Positions 47,523 through 59,468 of a stretch of DNA of 64,000 nt are shown one piece after another. This DNA is from Rotaria sp. Silwood1 (taxonomy: Eukaryota; Rotifera; Eurotatoria; Philodinida; Philodinidae), in assembly GCA_905250075.1 (NCBI GenBank), contig CAJNOP010000042.1, positions 394,982 through 458,981 on the forward strand, read 5' to 3'. The notes under the pieces were generated by a model. That model worked only from the letters and a program-made list of their open reading frames with translations, was not told the origin of the DNA and did not search any database. How positions within the stretch are numbered: position 1 is the stretch's first letter; the number at the start of each line of letters is the position of its first letter. The position numbers and the translations under genes were made by a program.

Positions 47523-50202
47523 AATAGAATGTTGTCTCCTCATTTTCTTGCTTCGCAATTAGTTTGTCAATCTAAACAGTGAATAATTATCAGCATAACA
47601 TATCACTTATCAAATGAAAATCTAATCATCAATAATAATCGGTCGTAGGCATTTTTGAATATTTTTATAGTATAGTTCTGCCATTACATGAACTATTGGC
47701 AGATATGCAATTACAGACCGTTTTTTTTTGATCAACATCTCCTATCGAGCAAAAAAATACGAATTACTAAATATAAAAATGCCAACTTTATAAAAAGCGT
47801 AATATTTTTTTAACAACCTTGTTCTTTCTTGATTAGAAATATTAATTAAAAAACTGTGTCCAATTTTGTAGTCGGTTATATGATGCGTGAAATGAGGCAC
47901 ATGTTTGTACAACTATCAACAACCGATGAAGCATTGAGACTATCATAAGAAAAAAACTTGCGCATAGTATCTGATTGCCAACAATGTTATTAGTTATAGT
48001 GGTAGGACTATCATATCGTTACTTGCATGATATATAGCTCGTTACTGAATATTTCCTACAGATGAGTCAGCTTATTTCTATCATATTGTTTTAAGTGAAT
48101 AGTTAGAAAACAAAATCAGCAAGTCTACTGTATTGTTAATAAGTCAGGCTATTTATAAAGACGAAAAATTAAGTGACAGCAATATTTTGATAAGGTATAT
48201 GAAGAGCGTTATTTCTTCACAAAAAAAGGAGATTTTTTTAGTGAATTTAATCAACTAGAATTTTAACATTATTGTTCTGTTATGGTTCAAAAGCAATCGA
48301 GTGTTTCAATATGTTCCAGAAACCTCAAAAATAAAAAATAAAACTATTCATTTAAATGATTATTTTCGAAATTATCATACAAAACGTATATCATGTTTTT
48401 AGTTATCTTCTACACAGCAAAATCATTCCATTAGTTTCGTTATTTTAGCATTATTTTCATTTCATGAATTAGATTACTTCAAATAGAATATAACTAATTG
48501 TATGAATTGTTTTCATTACTTTGATATCATCTTCATTTTGTAGTTTTCGTTATTTCAAAGAATTGAAATCACTACATTAGTTTTGTTTTTTTTTTGCATC
48601 ATTTTCATTATATGATTTTGATTATTTCACAAAAGATAAATGTGCAGATAAATTTCATTACTTTTACATTTAAAAGTTCATTTTTAATCATTTTTCAAAT
48701 GAATAAAAAGTTGTAGTCCTATTTCAAAGAAAAAAGACTTTAATCAATGACTTTAGTGGGCAAAACATCATGTTTCATATTTTTCTGTTCACAATAAATA
48801 ATGAAAACGATAGATTTAAATCTTATCTACAAATTTGTCCTTATATATAACACTTTCTTAACAAACGGAATGTGTTAGGATAGATACTGTGTCGTACCTT
48901 GCTTTTTTTTCTGAAGTTCGTAAAATTTTTGTGCTACTATATATACTAGATATAACTGTAACGATGTAGTAGATTAGTAGAGATCATGGTCAAGGTAGGC
49001 TATAACGCTACTCCTGTAGTTCATCACAAGGGTGAGGTTGTATACGATACACTTTTTATACTATTATTTATCATTAACAGATCAGACTTCCAAATCGAAC
49101 CATTTTTCAATGGTTCGATGTAACCCAATCTCTATTCTATTAGGAGAGTTTTATTTATCTGATTAGTTTCTCATGCCTAACCCAAACCAGCACTCCTTAT
49201 ATGTATACTTCTTCAACAAGTAACGTGTCTACACAGTAGAACTCAACAATCACTTTCATAATTTAATAGAATATTTTGAAAAGTTTATCATCGTAATGAT
49301 CATGAGTTTAATAAGGTCAGGCAATTCTAATGCTTGTAAAAACAACATCCGAAATAAGATGAGTTTTTACTGAATTACAAAAGTAAGATATTTTCATCAG
49401 TATTCCAGGTTGAATAATTAACATAAATTTCATAAGAGTTCCTTAATCACTGAACAAGTTTAAACAGTCAGCGAAATTACTACTTGTAATTTAAACTATT
49501 AATTTTAGTCTCATTTTAACACTTTGTTTTATTTCAATGACAATCATAGTGTTTACCAAACGTAAAAAAACGAAAAAAGAATTATTTGGATCTTGATGAC
49601 AGTGAAACACGTTTTTGTTGGATTTTACTTCAGAAACTCCAATCTTCAATTTTTTTTTTAAATTCTCGGCTTCAAATATCATAATTGTAAAGCTAGAACA
49701 ACGCTTGACGCTCATACTACACTTTAAGATATCATATCAATTGATGCTTACTCATGTTAGTATTGCAATGTTGATAAATTAGATAAAAATCAATTTTTAT
49801 ATTTTATTAAAGTTTAATTAAGTGTTGTTTTAGCTTAAGGAACTCCCTCAGAATTGATTTACCAATTAGAACGAATCGTTTGGGCTGAAATTCTCAGGAA
49901 TGAATGGTCTTCGTGAGAAACGCTTGTAGTAAAAATTTTAGCTTAATTTATTCTTTGAAAGTCTGTGATAGACCATATAGCCGCTGCATGACCAATACGC
50001 TCAGTCATGGATCACTTGGTTCGTTCTGTTAAAAAACCTTTTTATAAAACGAAAAATTCTAGCTACTTGATGAAATGAACAGAGCGCATAATAATATCAG
50101 CAACTCAAATAAAATTATTCCAACGATTTACAAGTGAATTTTTCCACAGTTATCAATTATGAACTTGTTTTTTTATTTTCTTTTTAGATAAATACAAATA
50201 TC
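47523..50202. other. Gene-free stretch before the VCBS gene
   Basis: 2.7 kb of AT-rich sequence; 48400-48680 is enriched in TTTTCATTA-type runs. Immediately before the next start codon, TTCTTTTTAG at 50179-50188 looks like an acceptor in the 5' UTR, so a non-coding first exon may lie in this stretch. Confidence 0.5.
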
Positions 50203-53200
50203 ATGGATCATAACCGTACATCAGTTGAACTGGTACCTGTTAATCATCAATCTCCTTTAGAAAGATATAATGATGAAAATCCAGTATTTAATGAATCTGG
50301 TATCAACCATACTTCTTGTGACTATGATAATCAAATGGAGTCGGAAACAACTGAGTATATGTCTTATTTTTTAAAATTTTTTATTACAATTCGTATATTG
50401 CTCTCATTAGAGAAAACTTACACTCCTTCAAACGTCAATATTGCAAAGCAATATGTGCATCTGCCTTGTTTACCATCGTAGCAATGACTATTGGTATAAT
50501 TACAGTTTGTCTCAGTGCCCCAAGAAAAATAGGTATGGTCTTATTTCCTTCTCTAGTTTCGTAATACTTAAAGTATTTTTCATATACGATAAGATCAATT
50601 CATGGTGAAATATTAAACATTTAGCGTTAAAAACTACAAAACAAAGTGAGACAATATATTAGAATTAGGTGATTCGAATAATTACTCGAAGCTAGGATTC
50701 CGATTACTATGAATAAAAAAAAAGGCGATTCCAGTTCGATTTCCAAAATATCATGTTGAATTGATGCCGTTAAATCATCAGATAGATGTGAAAATTTTAA
50801 GTAAACTTTGACAAAATTTCAGTATTGGATTCTTGAGATTAAAGAAGCGAGATATTTCATTACGTAAACAAAGCAAAGTTATACAAATAGCCTGAATTAA
50901 TTACTCTCAGGAATTGAAAATCTAGGTTTCTTGACATAGATTCAAGAATTTTGTATCCGTCTGATGATTTAACGATTTAGATTCATTGAACCCTTCCAAA
51001 GTAGTATTTGTATGGTCTCGGTTCCGACTTTAAGAAATTTAAAAAATTCGATTCTCATTCAGTTCTCGATGATATTTCTTCGAAACTGCCAAACTCTATA
51101 ATGTACAATTCTCGAGAACAGTTCTCCAGTACTTTAAACTTTAAGTTGACTCTAACTTTAAGCAGATGTTGAGCATTGTTATTGATCAAGCTTTCATAGT
51201 TTATTGAGCAAACAAACTATGGTCCTTTCACACTAATAAAATATTACAGAAAATGCAATCTCTGATAAAAAGTTTTGAGACATTTTTTTTTCTTATTATT
51301 CACTCATTAACTTTTCTTCGATTGTAAATAGTACCATTAGACGAATCATAAAAAAATGATCATAATAGTTTTGTTTTCCTTTTCAAGATCATAGAATATG
51401 AATGTTTTCTTTGACACGGTCTTTTGATGAAAAAAATACTAGTAATCATTAAGAAAGTGTTAAAAAGCTATTGTAAGAAAAAGGAGAAACTGCATCTTTT
51501 CTTTGTTTATTTTGAAGAGCAGAATAAATTCTATGAAATAAGACTTTTTCAAACTATCTAATATATATCAAACAAATACATTAAGATAATGAAACAAAAT
51601 ACAAATCTGAAATTTTGAAATATTGTTACGTGATAAAAAAAGCACTCATAAAAATGGATTTTTATTTTTCACTATTATCTAATACATTTGTTGGATATGT
51701 TAAAGAGTTTGAAAAAGTCTTATTTTGTAGAATTTAATCTCTACTAGTATTTTTTCAGCAGAAGACCGTCGCAAAGAAAACATTCATCTTCTATGATCTT
51801 GAAAAGGAAAACAAAACTATTATGATCATTTTTTTATCATCTGTTTAATGGTACTATTTACAATCGAAGAAAAGTTAATGAGTGAATAATTATAATAAAA
51901 ATGTCTCGAAAACTTTTTGCTACAAAAAGTTTTATGTTCAACATTATTTTGCTAGTGTCAAAGAATAATAATTTGTTTCTTCCATAAAATACGAAAGCTT
52001 GATAAAGAATTTTTTTTTGTTACAGCTGTACTAAACAATCATTTATGCTGTTTTCTTTATAGTAAATTACTACAGGAATATATAAAACAGGGTGTATCAT
52101 TACATTCGAAAATTGATGCCACTAGTGAAATTCAAAATATTTTCTTACAATAGCTTTTTTATGGCAAAAGTTAAACGATTAAAGAGAATATGATGATTTA
52201 GGCTCCAATGTATTTTATTTGCATTATTTAGATATACAATGTGAAATGAAATTTAAACGAACAGCTCAAGGTACATTTATATCTGATTCACGCCCACGAC
52301 ATGTTGCCATTGGATATTTTAATGATGACAATTATTTGGATCTTGTAGTTGCTACTTCGGGTAGTGATAATATTGGTATTCGTCAGGGTTATGGCAACGG
52401 AACTTTTTCATCTCGAATTAATTATTCAACTGGACGTCTATCTCTTCCATATTGGGTCGCTGTTGGAGATTTCAATAATGATAATTTATCTGACATTGCT
52501 GTTGCTAATTATGGTACGCATAATATAGGTATATTTCTTGGCTATGGTAATTTAAATTTTTCAAATCAATCAACATTTCAATTTGATTCTTCTCGTCCTG
52601 TATCATTAGCAATCGGTGATTTCAATCAAGACAATAGATTGGATATTGCTGTAGTAAATAATGGCACTTTCAATGTAGTTATATTACTTGGTTTTGGTAA
52701 CGGTTCTTTTCAAATGCATACAACTTATGACATGGGTTATGATTCAATGCCATCTTCGATTGCTGTTGCTGATTTTAACAATGATAATCAACTTGATATT
52801 GTTGTTGTTAATTATGGTACTAGTAATTTAGCTATACTTTTATCTATGGGAAATGGAATATTTTCAATGAACACCTATTCAACTGGACGTGGTTCTAATC
52901 CATGTTCAGTCGCTATTGGTAATTTTAATAATGACAATTCTAGTGATATTGCTGTCGCTAATTCTGCTACTGACACAGTTAGTATATTTCTGGGAAATGG
53001 GAACGGAACATTTACAATTAACACAACATATTCAACTGGTTTTTATTCTCATCCACAGTTTATTGCTGTTGGTAATTTTAGTAAGGATAATACAGTTGAT
53101 ATTATCGTTGCAAATTCAGGAACAGACAATGTAATTATACTCGAAGGTTATGGTAATGGAATATTTTCCCTTAAGGCAACGCATTCAACTGGATATGAGT

Positions 53201-56200
53201 CTAATCCATATGCAATTGCCGTGGGTGATTTTGACAATGACCATATATCAGATGTCGTTGTCGTTAATAACGGTATTAATTCTATTCTTGTACTTAGATC
53301 ATATCTTACTTATCTCACTCCAAATGAAACAAAGTATTCCACCGGTGACTATTTTTCTCCGTTTTCTATCGCTGTTAATGATTTCAATAATGATAAACAA
53401 CTTGATATTATGGTTGCCGATGTCTATACTAGTAGTGTTTATCTATTTATCGGATATGGTGATGGCACTTTCGATGACGACAAGTATTTTTCTATCGTGG
53501 AAGAAGAACATGATCCTGATTTGATTGCTGCTGGCGATTTCAACAATGACAAATATGCCGATATTGCTGTATCTATGTATTGGACTAATGAAATACGTAT
53601 CTATTTGGGAAATGGAACTGGTCACTTTGAAAACCTATACATATGCAGAGTTGGAAATGATTCGATGCCAGCCGCATTTACTATTAATGATTTTGACGGC
53701 GATAAAAATCTTGATATACTAGTAGCCAATAATGTCGGTGAAAATATAGCTTTTTTGCATGGATATGGTAATGGAACCTTTGCAGAAGCAATGAATTACC
53801 CGACAGGATATAATTCTCCAACATCTATTGATGTGGGTTATTTCAATCGTGACAATTTGTTAGATTTTGCTACTACTAATTATGATGACTACACTATTAG
53901 CATATATATAGGGAATGGGAATGGAACTTTCCAAAATCGGACATTGCTTTCGACCGACGATTATTATCCTAACTCTCTTGTTGTCGGAGATTTAAATAAT
54001 GATAGAAGTGACGATATCGTCATTACTATTCCATATTCTTCGACAATAGGTGTTTTTTTAGGTTATGGTAACGGCACTTTTAGAAGTATGCAAACTTATT
54101 CGACTGACATTTCAACCAATCCATGCGCTGCTGTTTTAAGTGATTTTAACAAAGACACTATACTAGACATTGCGTTTTTGGATCAGGATATTCCCAGTAT
54201 CAATGTACTTTTCGGACATAGTAATGGAGATTTTCTTGAACCAATTACATTAGCTATTGAGGATGCTTCGTATTCGTATTCCATAGCCACTGGAGATTTT
54301 AACAATGATACAGAAGTTGACATTGTTGTTGGCAATATCGGCAGCGATGATATGAGTGTACTTCTCTTACAATACAAACCCGATTTCGTAAATAGTAAAG
54401 TTTATTCTCAAAACACCAGTCCACATCCATCGGCAGTTGCCATCGGTGATTTCAATAATGATCGTCAACCTGATATAGTTGTTACTAATTCTGGAATCGA
54501 CAATGTACAAATATTACTTGATTATAGAGAAGAAACTTTCATGAATAGAATTACTTATTCAACAGGTACTAATTCACACCCACAACATGTAGCTGTGGCT
54601 GATTTTAATAAAGATAGTCAACTAGACATCGCTGTTGTTAATTCTTATAATAGTGCTCTAACAATATTTCTTAGTTCAGGTAATGAAACAACTCATACAT
54701 CATCTGAATATATAACTGGATATCCATCTTTCCCAACTTCTGTTGCTGTTGGTGATTTTAACAAGGATAGTTGGATTGATGTTGTTGTTGCTAACAAGGC
54801 TACAAATAACATAGGTATATTTCTTGGATTTGATTATCCAACGTTTACAAGTAGTAATATTATTTTACAACAGCGTCATTCCTCTCCATATTACGTTGTT
54901 ATAGGTGATTTCAATAAAGATTTTCGATGGGATATTGCAGTTGCTTGTCTCAAAAAGAACAATATAGCTGTATTTTTAGGAAATGGGAACGGGACATTTG
55001 CAAATGAACAGTTAAATGATTTACCAACATTATCTCGTCCACAATCATTGGCCATAGGTGATTTTAACAACGACAATCAATTGGATATTGCTGCTGCTAA
55101 TTCGCAAGATCAAAGTATAAGTATACTTCTTGGAAATGGTAGTGGAATATTTGCAAAATATATATCACAAAATACAATTGACTCATCACCAGTTTCCATT
55201 GCAGTTGGCGATTTTAATAACGATAGTAGACAAGATATTGTTGTTGCCATTCAAGAAGCTGACAGTATTGGCATATTCATAGGATACGGGAATGGATCAT
55301 TTGAAGAACAAATATCATATAAAATGCCTGATAAGTCATCTCCAGTATGGGTTGTTGTTGGTGATTTCAACAATGACAATGTGCAAGACATAGCTATTGC
55401 TAACTTTAACGGACATAGTATAGGTATACATTTAGGATATGGTAATGGTGCCTTTAAAAATCTAACACTATATTCGACCGGAGATAATTCTGGTCCCTGT
55501 TCAATTGCGATTGGAGATTTTAATAAAGATGAATGGATGGATATTGCTGTAGCTAATAGGAATACTCAAAATGTTGGTATATTTCTTGGTTATGGTAATG
55601 GAACATTCTCGTTACAAACAACATATACAACTGGCTCTGGATCTATGTTAATGTCTATCGTAGTAAGTGATATAAACAATGATACTGTCCTTGATATTGC
55701 TATCTCGGATTTTGGAAGTGGAAAAGGTAATATTGCTGTATTATATGGATTAGGTGATGGAAGATTTTTATTACCACAGATCTATTCAACTGGTGTTGAT
55801 ACGGAGCCATCATCAATTGCAATTTGTGATTTTGACAATGATGGTCGGCTAGATTTTGTCATCAGTAACTCTAAAAAGAACAATATAGGTATTATGCTTC
55901 GAGATAGCAGTCAGCCTTTGGGTCAACAAACAACGTTTCCCACGGGTAGCGATTCTAGCCCGTATTCAGTTGTTGTTAGTGATTTTAATGATGATGGTCG
56001 ACTAGATATTGCTGTTGCGAATTCTCAAGCGAATAATATTGGTATTCTTCTTGGATATGGGAATGGGAGCTTTTCCACACAAGAAATTTATTCTACTGGT
56101 CTCTATTCAGGTCCTAAATTCATTGCTGTTGGAGATATCAATCGTGATAAACACATAGACATTGTTGCAGCTAATTCTAACACAAGCAATATTTGCGTCC

Positions 56201-56523
56201 TTCTTGGAAATGGTAACGGTACTTTCACCATCTTACAAAATTATTCAACGGGACAAGGCTCTGAACCATCTGCTATTGCTATTGGAGACTTAAATAAAGA
56301 CAATAAAACGGATATTGTTGTCACTAATAGTGGCATCAGTAATATACTTGTTTTCTTTGGATCTGACAATGGAACGTTTTCCGAACCGAGGGCATATTCC
56401 TTTGACTATGGATCTCGTCCAACATCAGTCGCTATCGAAGATTTTGACAATGACAGTTTGTTGGATATCGTTGTTGCCAATTATGGTTCAGGTTATGTAG
56501 AAGTTCTTTTACAGACTTGTTAA
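50203..56523 (+). CDS. Giant type II membrane protein with 28 VCBS/FG-GAP repeats
   Basis: Three exons: 50203..50354, 50411..50532, 52232..56523. They give 4566 nt and 1521 residues, with phases matching at both junctions. The cytoplasmic N-terminus is about 60 polar residues. A signal anchor follows at about 64-85 (ASALFTIVAMTIGIITVCL), then an extracellular region made almost only of a repeat of about 50 residues. The repeat core is DFNNDNQLDIVVAN, GIFLGYGNGTF and STG. I count 28 copies. The D-x-N-x-D-x-x-x-D loop is the Ca-binding loop of FG-GAP/VCBS blades, which fold as seven-bladed propellers; many copies keep an N-glycosylation site (GNGTF). The family acts in adhesion or surface recognition; no ligand can be named. 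Repeat identity is high, so recent internal duplication is likely. Such proteins are abundant in bdelloids and resemble bacterial VCBS proteins. Intron 2 (1.7 kb) contains a foldback element. Confidence 0.9.
51222..51966. mobile_element. Foldback element inside intron 2 of the VCBS gene
   Basis: The left arm begins GTCCTTTCACACTA and the complemented right arm begins TTCTTTGACACTAG. Long shared blocks follow: ATTCACTCATTAAC, TTCGATTGTAAATAGTACC, AAAATGATCATAATAG and CCTTTTCAAGATCATAGAA. The two arms cover about 51222-51610 and 51655-51966; the left arm has an extra segment absent from the right. No ORF. It sits wholly between the splice sites. Confidence 0.78.
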
Positions 56524-56633
56524 TTTCACATTTAAAGACTTGAACACTTGTTTTGTACTATATATATATATTTATATTCAATTATTTTTTTTTAATCATA
56601 AAACAGACTTATGCATATGTATATATGAACGTT
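56524..56633. other. Probable 3' UTR of the VCBS gene
   Basis: About 110 bp with a TA microsatellite between the stop codon and the next element. A poly-T run lies at 56585-56593; I see no clear AATAAA before the insertion. Confidence 0.4.
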
Positions 56634-56637
56634 TTAA

Positions 56638-57146
56638 CCCTTTGAGTCCTGGTGGTACAAATATGTACCACTTTGAAAATTTTCTAATCCTCGAGTTTTT
56701 GAGAATCTTAGAGAAATATTTTCTATAAATATGAGAAGTCGGTAGAGGCCCTACAAGGTTGCACGAATGATGAGGTGTATGGATAACATTGACAAGTGTA
56801 CCATGTCAAGTTTCTTTAGTCCGAAAATAGGTTTGACTATATAACTTGAATTTCAAAAAATTAATATCATAATTCATCGCGCTATCACAAAAGACTGTAC
56901 AAAAATTAAGTCATCTTTGAGGAATGAAAATAGAATATGGACAACTCAGATTTTTCAACTTCTTTCAATTATTTTGATGGGCATGTATTAGGAAACAGTA
57001 AAATAATCAAACCAATAGATTCATTATACAAGTTTATAAGTCAAAATGTGATCAAATTAACCATATGCTTCATGATAGTCACCTAGTTAGTTTACACTAA
57101 GTTTCATCAAATTTCGTTCGGTAGAAAAAATTCAGGACTCAAAGGG
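56638..57146. mobile_element. piggyBac-type MITE (CCCTTTGAGTCC ends)
   Basis: A 509 bp element flanked by TTAA at 56634-56637 and 57147-57150. Terminal inverted repeats start CCCTTTGAGTCCTG on the left and, complemented, CCCTTTGAGTCCTGAA on the right, a classic piggyBac terminus. There is no transposase ORF, so it is non-autonomous. Short inserts of this size are typical deletion derivatives. Confidence 0.85.
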
Positions 57147-57150
57147 TTAA

Positions 57151-58196
57151 ATAAACAAGAAAGAAAATCGAACGATTTTTTTTCACTTTTGTAATTGTTT
57201 TAATAAAAAAAGTAATGTGATGAAGTAAGTATCAAGATGATTATTAATAGATACTTAAAACATATAGTAAGAAAGATGAATATTAGATTGATATCATAGA
57301 ATAAGATGGACAAAGCAATTCTATTTCTAAACTACGTCATTTTTTAGTAAAATGCCAATGCTTCTTAATCACTATTCGAATGTTTAGCAACGACTAGTAA
57401 TTTATAACACTAGTTTTAAGAAAAAAACTACCACTCTTATTATTTATAACTGTTGTTGTTTTTTTTTCGATAAACTGATATCAACTGTTTTTTTTTGAAT
57501 AAAGATATATGCATCGTATTTCATTGAAACAAGATTTATTGTCAAAAAAAGAATTACATAATAAAAATATTCATGGTTTAAGTAAAGTTTATATCGTGTT
57601 TTATTTTTGCATTTGATCGATATATATATATATATATAATGATTTGCAATAGATATTACTTAAAGTTTCCATCTAAGTAGAAATGCAAAATGACTCAATT
57701 AAGAACCAATCATGTTCTTCATATTCGTTAAATGAGAAATATATAGAAAAAAATTTATTGTTTTATATTATGGTGAACATTCATGTAAAAAGAAATAGGG
57801 AAAAAATCAGATTAAAATCGATTATAATCATACACCGTTAATCGATTAGAAACCGATTCGAATTCAATAATTATTGCAAATCTACCTGCGTCGTCCCAAA
57901 AAAACCTCATAGGATTTTCGACACATCGAAAACCCAAAAATATCAATTACAGTGAAACGTCAGATACCAATTTCGCAAACTAACTAAAGATGTCCGAGAG
58001 TTCAGTCATATCTCTCAGACCTGAGAGCACACTGAAAGCGATAACTCATACTTTCTTTCGTGTACAGTACTTACAATCCCTTCCATTCTCATCTTAAGTT
58101 TCGAAGAAATTAACGCAACAATCGGTTATTAAAAGATTGAAAGAAACCGACGTTCCACACAGCATCATTCATCATTTGAAAAAACAAAAAAAAAAT
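57151..58196. other. Gene-free stretch
   Basis: 1 kb of AT-rich sequence with a TA dinucleotide run at 57621-57638; nothing else recognised. Confidence 0.5.
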
Positions 58197-58590
58197 ATTA
58201 GTTTTTCAATATGAACATAAGACTCACTTTGTAAAATGAATCATTCATGATCTACAATAGAAATAAACAACATATTAGTTTTATCAATTTTAAATATCAC
58301 ACTAACATTATAAATCGAGTAATATATAATTTAAAAGAGAAATACAAGAAAGTATTAGCTATTCAATATGAACATGTGACATTGTTTGTGAATGAAATGG
58401 TTTATAGTCTAAAGTAGAAAGAAAAAAACTATATTAGTTTTTCAGTATGAACATGAAACTTGCATTGTAAGTCGAATCATGCTTCACCTAAAGTAGAAAA
58501 CAGAGAAAGTATTAATCTTTCGATATGAACATGAGACGTACTTGCTTCATACTGTTGAGTATCTTCTACTTCACTCGTTATCACTTGTCA
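58197..58590. repeat. Diverged tandem repeat, about 78 bp unit, five copies
   Basis: Unit core TATTAGTTTTTCAATATGAA begins at 58197, 58272, 58353, 58431 and 58510 (steps of 75-81 bp), followed in most copies by CATGA-AC-T and AAAGTAGAAA. Copies diverge by an estimated 20-30%. Confidence 0.75.
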
Positions 58591-58698
58591 ATTTTTTACC
58601 AGAAATAATATTATAACAGTTACCAGGTATAGTTTTGAATCTAGTTTGATTTCATTATTAAACTATGTATACTAATCATTATAAAACAATCGTTTCTA

Positions 58699-59468
58699 CA
58701 GTAAAACCTTCCTTAGATGGGCACCTAGATAACTTTTTCAAATCGCCTACTTTAGAAAAGTGCTCTTGTTAGACAGCTTTTGTAGGGGTAGTCAAAATAT
58801 GTTTCTCACACAGTGCATTACAAAGAATAGTCCTGTATATACTACCAATCTGCCTGAAGACTTTTTGCTTTGCCAATATTTCACTTTCATCAGCTAATAC
58901 CTTTTTTTGATCTGAACTTTTTATGTTCTTAGCAAGAATCAAGATTTTTGAAAATAATCCGCTATCGAGCTTTGTTTGTTAGTTCTTGAATCCATATAAA
59001 CATTGGTTGGTTTTTATTGGCATTGTAAGAACCCGGGTTTATCGACATAGTCGTTAATCTATGAGACGTTCTCGTCAAGAGTAAGATGATGATAACACGT
59101 TATTTCTCAATTATTTTGTCCAGCAATGACAAATCACACAACAATTTATTATATTTTCCTTAACTGAATGAGCAATTGGAAATGTGTAGACGGATCATTG
59201 TCTTTGCTAAGTCGAATGAATCTTTTCTCTCTCCCATTTACAGAATAGCAAAGAATGATGAGGGGAAAAAGAACAATAGATTGATTCAACATTGATTATA
59301 TTTACCCATCTCAGAGAGATTCGATCATACAAAACAATCTAAAAATAGTGCCTATTGCCCAGAAATGGGAGATACCATTGTTACACAGGCTCATTTCCAG
59401 CAAAAATTGGATCGGTCAGTCCCACAGGTGCCCACATAATCAAGTGCCAATATAGGAAGATTTTACTG
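58699..59468. mobile_element. pogo/Tigger-type non-autonomous element
   Basis: Flanked by TA (58697-58698 and 59469-59470). The left terminus is CAGTAAAACCTTCCTTAGAT; the complemented right terminus is CAGTAAAATCTTCCTATAT, both followed by GGCAC-type motifs. Ends of the CAGT-AAACCTC form are characteristic of pogo-type transposons. It is about 770 bp with no transposase reading frame. Confidence 0.7.

Noticed and set aside
52889-53722. Leu/Ile-rich frames inside the VCBS exon
   Set aside because: Shifted readings of the long repeat frame.
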